IMG/VR virus record: IMGVR_UViG_3300009104_000017
Span: 1-64,000 of that record
Source: a virus
Direction: 5' to 3' (one strand)
Length of the DNA: 64,000 nt
Below are positions 45,735 to 54,400 of this stretch, piece after piece. Within the stretch, counting starts at the first letter, position 1, and every line of letters starts with the position of its first letter. The notes under the pieces are model-generated. The model was not told the DNA's origin and did not search any database. It saw nothing but the letters and a program-made list of their open reading frames with translations. The position numbers and the translations under genes are program-made.

Positions 45735-47600
45735 ATGTTTAAAAACGAAGTAGCAGAATTTATTTATAAAAGAACGTATTCACGTTGGCTAGAAGAAGAA
45801 AATAGGCGGGAAGATTGGCCTGAAACAATAGAGAGGTTTTTAGAATTTGTAATTTCAGAAAGACCTGATATACCAGAGAAAACTGTAAACAAAATTAGAA
45901 AGTATATGATGGAATTCGCAGTAATGCCATCTATGAGATTTTTATGGGCAGCAGGACCAGCAGCTAAAGCTGATAATACAACTATATACAACTGCTCATT
46001 TGCAAAGATAAACTCCATTGAAGCTTTCGCAGAGTGTCTTTATATCCTTATGTGTGGCACTGGATTCGGATTTTCAGTAGAACAGGAAGAAATTAATAAA
46101 CTTCCTGAAATACCAGAAATACGTTCAGGTCGAGCACTTAAGGAAATAGTTATTGATGATTCAAAAACTGGGTGGGCTGATTCAGTAAAGACACTCATGC
46201 AAAGTTTGTATGATGGACAGAATATCTATTTCGATTACTCAAAGATTAGACCAGAAGGTGCTAGACTCATGACAATGGGTGGAAGAGCGTCTGGTCCACA
46301 ACCTTTGGTAAAACTACATGATTTCATCCGTGAAACCATGCATAATGCTCAAGGACGTCAACTCACGTCTCTCGAAGCTCATGATATATGTAATCAGATT
46401 GCTGAGATTGTTGTTGTTGGCGGGGTACGTCGCAGCTCTCAAATATCCTTGTCGGACCTCCATGATACAGACATGCGACACGCAAAGGAGTGGCCTTATC
46501 CCATCAAACGTGCTATGGCTAACAATAGTGCTATTTATAGGGAAAAGCCCTCCGCTGCTGAATTCTTAAAAGAATGGGCTTCATTAGCTCTATCAGGCAC
46601 TGGTGAAAGAGGTATATTTAATCTAGAAGCTGCACAAAGCAAAGCTCCATCAAGAAGATATGCTCCACTTATACAGGGGACAAATCCATGTGGAGAGATA
46701 ATGCTTAGAGATATGGAATTTTGTAATCTCAGTGAAGTAGTAATAAGAGCTGATGATGATTTAGATAGTTTATTAGACAAAGTAGAGACTGCTACATGGT
46801 TAGGAGTTATACAGAGCTCATTTACACACTTTCCATACCTACGAGAAACGTGGAAAAAGAACTGCGACAAAGAATGCCTTTTAGGCGTTAGTTTGACCGG
46901 TCAGATGGATAACCCTTCCCTATTGAGCTCGGAGGCTTTAAACGCCCTTAAAAGCCGTGTTATACGCATATCTCGTAAAGCATCGGGAATACTAGGAACC
47001 AAGATGCCTACTGCTACCACTTGTGTGAAGCCTAGTGGCACTGTTTCTCAGTTAGTAGATTCTGCCAGTGGAGTTCATCCAAGATATTCTCAATATTATA
47101 TTCGTAGATATAGGATAGCAGCAAGAGACCCTTTATTTGCTATGATGAGAGATATGGGTGTGCCTTGTAATCCTGAGAATGGACAAACAGAAGAAGACGC
47201 ATCTACTTGGGTATTAGAATTCCCTGTTAAATCACCTGATGGGTGTATTACTCGTAAAGATGTAACTGCGCTAGACCAGTTAAGTCATTATAAGAATTTA
47301 CAACATAATTGGTGTGAACATAATGCTAGTATGACTGTATATGTCAGAGATGATGAATGGTTTGAAGTAGGGAATTGGGTTTACAAAAATTGGGATATTA
47401 TAAATGGAGTCTCTTTCTTACCTTATGATGGTGGACACTACGAATTGGCCCCATATGAGGAAATTGACGTCCATTCTTACGAAAGGCTTATAAAGGCCCT
47501 CCCCCGAATAGTATATAGCGAACTTGCTAAATACGAAACTGAGGACAATACTCAGGGAAAACAAGAGCTAGCTTGCTCAGGAGATAAATGTGACATCTGA
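45735..47600 (+). CDS. nrdJ: B12-dependent (class II) ribonucleotide reductase
   Basis: 621 residues, the length of compact monomeric class II enzymes. NPCGEI at 317-322 holds the thiyl-radical Cys319 and Glu321; Cys87 (IYNCSF) and Cys330 (MEFCNLSE) are the reducible pair; a C-terminal CSGDKC (614, 619) is the redox-shuttle tail. Makes deoxynucleotides with adenosylcobalamin, independent of oxygen. Dependence on host B12 supports a marine archaeal host. Confidence 0.93.
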   Translation: MFKNEVAEFIYKRTYSRWLEEENRREDWPETIERFLEFVISERPDIPEKTVNKIRKYMMEFAVMPSMRFLWAAGPAAKADNTTIYNCSFAKINSIEAFAECLYILMCGTGFGFSVEQEEINKLPEIPEIRSGRALKEIVIDDSKTGWADSVKTLMQSLYDGQNIYFDYSKIRPEGARLMTMGGRASGPQPLVKLHDFIRETMHNAQGRQLTSLEAHDICNQIAEIVVVGGVRRSSQISLSDLHDTDMRHAKEWPYPIKRAMANNSAIYREKPSAAEFLKEWASLALSGTGERGIFNLEAAQSKAPSRRYAPLIQGTNPCGEIMLRDMEFCNLSEVVIRADDDLDSLLDKVETATWLGVIQSSFTHFPYLRETWKKNCDKECLLGVSLTGQMDNPSLLSSEALNALKSRVIRISRKASGILGTKMPTATTCVKPSGTVSQLVDSASGVHPRYSQYYIRRYRIAARDPLFAMMRDMGVPCNPENGQTEEDASTWVLEFPVKSPDGCITRKDVTALDQLSHYKNLQHNWCEHNASMTVYVRDDEWFEVGNWVYKNWDIINGVSFLPYDGGHYELAPYEEIDVHSYERLIKALPRIVYSELAKYETEDNTQGKQELACSGDKCDI

Positions 47601-47802
47601 AAAAGATATTATAACAGGAACTAAGAAATTAGGTAGAAACGCAAACTTAACACATGATGGTAAATTAGACCAAGGGATTCATTCACTCGGCGGTATAGAA
47701 CAGCCAGCTGGAACAATTGTAGCTAGAACAGCTGCTGATGAACCAGATAATGGTGACCTCGGTTCTAGAAGTAAAACTAATAAATCTATTAGAAGTTATT
47801 GA
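47590..47802 (+). CDS. Protein of 70 residues, unknown
   Basis: GTG start overlapping nrdJ. Gly/Asp/Ser/Thr-rich (HDGKLDQGIHSLGGIEQPAG). Ends 7 bases into the oppositely oriented baseplate gene. Not recognised. Confidence 0.5.
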   Translation: MTSEKDIITGTKKLGRNANLTHDGKLDQGIHSLGGIEQPAGTIVARTAADEPDNGDLGSRSKTNKSIRSY

Positions 47803-48833
47803 ATATAACTTTTCATAACAGGAACGTCTTTATTTAATGTAAAAGAAGACATAACTCCTGATTTATCGTTCCAACTAACCTTTCGACTTTTAATGCGGTG
47901 GTTTTTCCTTAATTCAGGTTCTTCTACATTAAGTCTAATAACGTTACCTGTAGATAAATAGTGTCCTTTAGATACTGTCATAGAAACCTCTTGAACTTCT
48001 TCTTCATTTATAATTGAATCTAAAATAGCTTCTTGTAAAGCAGAATCACTATCTTTAAATTCCCCCTTTAAAGTATGACCTATAGGTCCATATGGCATAT
48101 TGCCCTTTTTATAGGTTATTCTCTTATTATTCTTATCTTCTAAATTATAAAATTGAGGAGGTGGTCTTCTTTTTGATTTTAAAGAAACTATACCATCATT
48201 CAATGAAAAAGCTACTGGATTTGCTTCTTCAATATCTCTCTCTCTATTAATAACTATATTAGATTGGGTAGCTGACTCTACCATTTTTATACTATATCTA
48301 TATGGTTTTTTAGTACTATCTCTATTTGTGGGTAAATTACCAGTAATAAATTTATAAGGGTCTGCCGTAGTTCTTATTTTTTTTAGTAATACTGGTGGGT
48401 TAGGCTCGTTCAACATATCTAGGCCAATAATTGTATCATTAGTATTTATATGTTTAGAAACATAATGGTGTATAAATTGAGATATAGTAAAACCATCAAA
48501 ATTATTTAATTTAGTTAAAACTACAGGTGCAGCTTCTTTACCTGTTAAAAAAGTCCTAGGGTCCATAGCTGTGAAACTGAAATTTCTATCAGTGGGATTA
48601 ATCTGTCTAACATATCCTCTAAATAATGGTACTGAATCCTGTGCTCCATAATTTAAATAAAATTCTACTTTTTGATTATACCATTTGTATTCATCATATT
48701 CTGGGTCTGTTAGATTCACTTTTAATGAATTTATAGTAGAGCCTCCATTTTCAATATAGTTAACAGAACTAACGTTTACTATCTCCAGTCCCCCCACAAA
48801 TAATTGAGGATTACAATATTGACTCAGACTCAC
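47796..48833 (-). CDS. Baseplate hub-like tail protein
   Basis: 345 residues. FRGYVRQINPTDRNFSFTAM and DPRTFLTGKEA followed by a hub-type barrel region and a C-terminal TGNVIRLNV resemble phage gp27/gpD-like baseplate hub proteins. Last gene of the leftward tail operon. The name is from pattern and order. Confidence 0.65.
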   Translation of the reverse strand: MSLSQYCNPQLFVGGLEIVNVSSVNYIENGGSTINSLKVNLTDPEYDEYKWYNQKVEFYLNYGAQDSVPLFRGYVRQINPTDRNFSFTAMDPRTFLTGKEAAPVVLTKLNNFDGFTISQFIHHYVSKHINTNDTIIGLDMLNEPNPPVLLKKIRTTADPYKFITGNLPTNRDSTKKPYRYSIKMVESATQSNIVINRERDIEEANPVAFSLNDGIVSLKSKRRPPPQFYNLEDKNNKRITYKKGNMPYGPIGHTLKGEFKDSDSALQEAILDSIINEEEVQEVSMTVSKGHYLSTGNVIRLNVEEPELRKNHRIKSRKVSWNDKSGVMSSFTLNKDVPVMKSYIQ

Positions 48834-51454
48834 AAGTGGCCCCCAAAGCCAACAAATCTAGGTTTATCTATTTCTCCACCAAGTGATACCAGTCCTTCAG
48901 ATACAAACCCTCCTGAAGAATTAAACATTGCTACAGAAGATACTTGTAGGGATAAACCATATTTAGGTAGCATACCTCCTGTTGGATGGTCTTCACTCAT
49001 TTCTATAATAGTTCCATAGAATCTTGTATAATCTCCATTTTTATGGGTAACATCTAAAAATACAGGAGTAGCTTCTTTTTGATATCTATAAACAGTATCA
49101 CGAGTTGAATTAACATCATTTTGTAAATCAACACCTCCAAATTTAACAACTCCTCCAGATGCTCCTATCTTTCTTATTTCTGCCATACCTAATCTATTTT
49201 CAATTACTTGATATTTTCCCTTTCTGTTAAAAGATATCCCTTGTGCTAATACTAAATTATTTAAAGACAGACAGGTTGGGTCTATCACTTCAATATATTG
49301 CTGGTGTGAATTATCAGCTACTAATACTTTAGGTACCTGAACCTTTGCCAGTGCAGTATCAGCACCAGCCCCACTCGAAGCGTCTATTCCAATAGCTATA
49401 CAAATAGCATAAGAATCAACGTCCCATGGATTTGCTAAATTATTAAGAAAGTTGTCAGTACCCAAATTAGAATTCATTGTAGTTTTCTTACATTTAACCC
49501 AATCATTTGGTGGGTCAAAAGATAACATACCCGACCTACATAATGAAGTACCTCTTTTTCTATTAAAAGTAGTATTATCCATGAATTTTAACGGTTTGAA
49601 TCTAATATAGTTAGTAGTATCAGTGAAACCTTTCTCTACACTCGGATAAAATAACTGTAATTCAATAGCTGGCCAATTACCATCTGTTGCACCTTGTATA
49701 CTTATATTGTTAAATATAGCAGATATATCATCATGTAAGGTTTTCATATATATCTTATCAAATTTCCTATCTTTAGCTATTAACAGATATGTCTTATAAT
49801 TACCAGTTGTTATACTAGTACCAGATAGTGAGCTTCCTCTTAGTGTTCCATTGGCTGCCGTATCACTGTTGATTAAATTACTACAGTCTGTCCATGTAGG
49901 TGTACCGGTGTCTCCATCATAGGTTCTATACATTATACTGAAGGACTTTAAATCAGAAGGATTCCTTAATCTATAACAGTTTGATGAGTCAGATTCTATA
50001 GTACCATCGTCATCTGTATCTCCATTCCAATATGTCTTCCCTTCAAAATGTTCTAAAAAAGAAAGTTGATTTTTATCTACAATATCATTATCTGCTCCTG
50101 CAAAAGCATCATCAGCTTGAGTAGATGCAGAAGAATCTCTCACCTGACATTCTATAAGTCTCCCTTCTGGTAAAAACCTATTATCATCGTCTAACATATT
50201 AAATGTAAAAGAGTGTGAATATGATTCTCTTCTCACTCCATCACTAGTAGGACCAAATGCAGTGTTTTGTGTCATATAGGGAGTATTACCATAACTATCA
50301 CTACTAGTTGTTTGTCTAACGTCCATTCCTCCCGTCCATACTCTATCTCTATCTAAATCAAACATAAAAGCATCTGTTGTAGCTAATGTAACATTTGATG
50401 CTCTTGTTCTACTCTCTGTAGCATCAATAGTAGCATAAAAACCTAAAGTATAATCTTCTAATATTGGATTACCTAATGATACATAAGCTATAGATACATT
50501 TTCACCTGCTCCTTGAGCATCATGTAATATATGTATTCTTTCTCCCGAAGCCAACTTATCGCTAGCAGTAGCAGATGTTGTTTCCCTATTATCTATCAAC
50601 TCTACCCTTAATATTCTTCTACATGCATTTATAGTTTCTGAATGTTTTTTCTTAACTTCTCTAATTAATGCATTATCACCAGCATCAGCACTACCTGTGG
50701 GAGCTCCGCTATCTAAATAAAGAATTCTTAAATACACATCAGTTCTATCTGTGTTTTCTGAATGAATTAGAACTTGTGGATAAGTTGCATCATCAATAGA
50801 TACGTCTCCTAAAAATGTATTATCAATTCCAGAAAAAATTTGTTTTCTATCTGTTTTTAACACACAAACAGGTGGTTTATTAGCTGGGCATAAAATTGGT
50901 ATCCTAGGTTTAAGCTTCTTTTCCATTGTAACCATACTAAAATTATTATTACCTGCATCATATAAATTACTATCAACTCTATGAGAATCGTCTAATGCTT
51001 TAAAATCATTATCTTCGTGAGCAGGAGTATACCATTTGGAATAAAACCCTTCTATACTTTTTGTTCTTATAAGTGGGAAGTGAGGTCCGTGTTTACTAAA
51101 AATATGAGAAGTTACTGCAAAGGCATTGGGATTTTCTAATACTATCTTACTAGTATTACTTTTCTCTGGAGTATTGTCTTCCCCGTCGTCCCAATCTATC
51201 TCAAATTCTTTTACTAAACCATTAGCTTCTATTCTAAACCAATATTCTTCAAATATAAAAAAATGATAATATCCATCAGCATGAGATGAATGAGCTGTTG
51301 CTACAGTAGCACTTGCATTAACGTCTGCCGTATCATGTGACAAGCCTCCTAAAGTGGCACTCATTACTCCTAATGGGTTAGTGTTTGCTAAGGCATCTGC
51401 TTCAGTCATATAAACCTTCAATACATAATCAGTTGGTGATACATTTACTCCCAT
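48830..51454 (-). CDS. Large virion protein of 874 residues
   Basis: Beta-rich with few helices; TVATAHSSHADGYYHFFIFE near the start and KVQVPKVLVADNSHQQYIEV late. Located between hub and the giant virion protein, so a tail-tip or baseplate wedge component. No domain recognised with confidence. Coupled to the hub gene by ATGA. Confidence 0.6.
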   Translation of the reverse strand: MGVNVSPTDYVLKVYMTEADALANTNPLGVMSATLGGLSHDTADVNASATVATAHSSHADGYYHFFIFEEYWFRIEANGLVKEFEIDWDDGEDNTPEKSNTSKIVLENPNAFAVTSHIFSKHGPHFPLIRTKSIEGFYSKWYTPAHEDNDFKALDDSHRVDSNLYDAGNNNFSMVTMEKKLKPRIPILCPANKPPVCVLKTDRKQIFSGIDNTFLGDVSIDDATYPQVLIHSENTDRTDVYLRILYLDSGAPTGSADAGDNALIREVKKKHSETINACRRILRVELIDNRETTSATASDKLASGERIHILHDAQGAGENVSIAYVSLGNPILEDYTLGFYATIDATESRTRASNVTLATTDAFMFDLDRDRVWTGGMDVRQTTSSDSYGNTPYMTQNTAFGPTSDGVRRESYSHSFTFNMLDDDNRFLPEGRLIECQVRDSSASTQADDAFAGADNDIVDKNQLSFLEHFEGKTYWNGDTDDDGTIESDSSNCYRLRNPSDLKSFSIMYRTYDGDTGTPTWTDCSNLINSDTAANGTLRGSSLSGTSITTGNYKTYLLIAKDRKFDKIYMKTLHDDISAIFNNISIQGATDGNWPAIELQLFYPSVEKGFTDTTNYIRFKPLKFMDNTTFNRKRGTSLCRSGMLSFDPPNDWVKCKKTTMNSNLGTDNFLNNLANPWDVDSYAICIAIGIDASSGAGADTALAKVQVPKVLVADNSHQQYIEVIDPTCLSLNNLVLAQGISFNRKGKYQVIENRLGMAEIRKIGASGGVVKFGGVDLQNDVNSTRDTVYRYQKEATPVFLDVTHKNGDYTRFYGTIIEMSEDHPTGGMLPKYGLSLQVSSVAMFNSSGGFVSEGLVSLGGEIDKPRFVGFGGHL

Positions 51455-51460
51455 ATTTAT

Positions 51461-54400
51461 CTAAGACATGTTTAATTTAAACGCAGTCTTCCTCCATGAC
51501 ACATTGTTTGTTTGTCTAACCTCATCAGCAGACGCTCCTCTAATATTATGGTAATCTTTGATGAACACTTTAGCAAAATGAGTTTTAGGTTCAGCATACT
51601 CAATATCTCTTAAATCAGAAAATGGTTTTTCTATTGTAATACTCGCATCTTGAGGATTAACATAATAAATTGCATACGGTAAAAATACAAATTCTTCTAT
51701 ACGTCCGAAAAGACCGTCACGGGCTACTTCTCCAAAATGGTGGGCCGTTGTAGTGCCCATCCATAAATGATTTGTCATTCTTCCCATTATCTCTACTATT
51801 AAATCTTCATCACTACCTACTGCCCAATCTATAGGTTCTCCTCCCTGTCCATCAGCATCATCTTGTAATTGTGTTTCAGTACCAGTTGTAGCTCTATCAC
51901 CTGTATAGGCATCTAATTTTCCATTTATATATAATTTTAAATTTTGTCTTGGTAAATCCTTATCAAATGTTACTGATATATGTGTAGGGGTAACTCCATC
52001 ATTTAATAAAGCTTTCGATGATTGAATCTTTAACCATCTATTTTGGTTTTTTGCTTTCATCCATACGTTTATAAGGCCACTACTATCTAAGTAACAAAGT
52101 AGTTTTTCATGCTGCATACCCATTAAAGTCGTACCTCTACCGTATGTATTCGCTGCACTTATTGTGTTGGTTGTATCAAAATTGCCTACCCTAAATATAA
52201 TACTTCGTGGAATCATAGTAATTTTACCGCCGTGTGTTGGCTTTCCACCAGAACCATTGCCAGCAGCATCAGAACCAGTTCCATATAATCCTACTTGACC
52301 ACCATGGGTATTTCCTATATCCCATCCGGCAGGGTCTCCACCACTAGCGGCATAGTATGTTCCAAATCGAATCGCGTCGTTATTGTCACCCGACACGTTC
52401 CCCGGACCTTGTGATAATCTTATATATTCTGAATTTGTTAATCCACCATTACTAGAATCACTATCAATTCTAGCTAGCATATCACCTACTTGGTTTTCTA
52501 TTGCCGAAGTGCTATCATCACTTCTATATCCTGTTGGATATGAAATACTACTACTACTATGGCTATTTTTTACATCTGCACTAACTTTTATAGACCCAGT
52601 ATATCTTGTATGACCTAGGCCATGTGAACCATCAGCAAAATCCATCAATGTTTGAGCAGCTCCAGCAGTGCCTTCGTTATTTACTATTGTAACAGGAACG
52701 GCGACGTCATCCTCTTTAGTTAACTCATATTCAGCTGCTGGATAACCACTAGCAGTTACTATGCAGGATATTGTAAATTGATTATCTTTAATATCACTCT
52801 TATCTACAGTCCAAGAACCTTTACTGCTGACTGTTGTTGTGAAATTAGATGGTGGTTGGGATTCGGGTTCTTTTGTATATTGATTGTATGTAGTCTCATC
52901 TATAGTTGCGTCTGCCGGAGGAGAACCTGTGAGTAGCGTCCGTGTTATGGATGATGTAGGTATTATTTTTAGACATGCGGCACTATTAATATTTTTTGTA
53001 TATTGGAAACTGTCATATACTCCAGCAGCCTCTTCCCATTCTCTTCTTCTTGATTTCTTATCTGCAACCCTATTTCCACCTAGACCATCCCATTTATATG
53101 ATGTGCCTGTACACATGGTATAAAAATTCGCCCAGTTATTATAATAATATAAACCTCCCTGTTGCGTTTCTCTATATGTTAATACACCGGCACGAACATT
53201 TCGGGCTCCATAATTATAATATTTAGGTATTAAATCAGTATTATCCATTTTAGTCTTAAATAATCCACTCTGTGATGATTCATTAAGAGGTAAATGTAAA
53301 ATAGCTTTATGATATTGGTGTGATATAGGTTCATCATCTACATGAATCTGTAAAAACCACAAGTCAGTATCTTGAGTGGGTTCCCATTCTAATTTAGGAT
53401 ATAAACCTGTCTTATCTGGTTTCACGTGGAAATTTACTAAAGGTTGTGGTAATTGGTCAAAATAATTGGCTACAATTTTAGGTTTAATATATCCTTCATC
53501 TCCTGAGCTTACACCAGATATAGAGGAAATAGCTGTAGTTGGATTGCCCCCGAAAAAAGACATTTGATGGTCAGTTCCTATGTCTTTTGCTTGAAGTAAA
53601 AATTGTATTGTATCTCCCGGTCTTAATTTGGCAGATTTAGTAAATAAGCCCTTTCTAGATTTTAATGTATACCACCCGTCTGAAGAAGGAGAACCTTCGA
53701 GCGCATAACCACCTTTAAATCCTTGGTTTGATTCTTCATCTGCCTCTACAAAAGAACCATATCCAAAATCAGACAGTTCTAAAATACTACTATCTGTCGA
53801 AGGAGTAAGGTCCCAAGAATTTTCGTAAGCACCTACAACAGTAGAACCATCAACAGTATATAAACTTTCATTAAAAGTAGAACCGGGGGTGCCTAAATCG
53901 CTTGTAACTAAAACTGAACCATATGATTTTTGAGGTAACTGTTTTGCTGAATAAGGGCAATAATCGCTTGCAGCATCTAAATCCTCAGTAAAAGCTCCTA
54001 CTTCAAAATCATTCCAGTTAAAAATACGTAGACTTATCCAATACATGTATGGTGAAATCCAAAGACCGGGCATAATATCAACATCAGCCAATTTTGTAGT
54101 GCCGTCAGTTGCATACCCCGCCCAATCTAATCTTACATGATTAGTATCTATAATTTCTAAACATCTTACAGTATTATTATACATTGAATTTGTGTCAGAT
54201 GCACCACCCATAACATAAACTATAAAATCTTGGTCGTCATTAACTTTGAAAGGTTCAGTGGTATCAACAGTTGCTATACCTGTCATAGACTCATAATCTA
54301 TTATCTTAGCAGACATAAAGAAATTCTCTCTTTTTCCTGCATTAGGTGTTAAAGAATCGTGAGCTCCTAAAGCTAACTTAACTAATCCCTGTCGTCTAAA

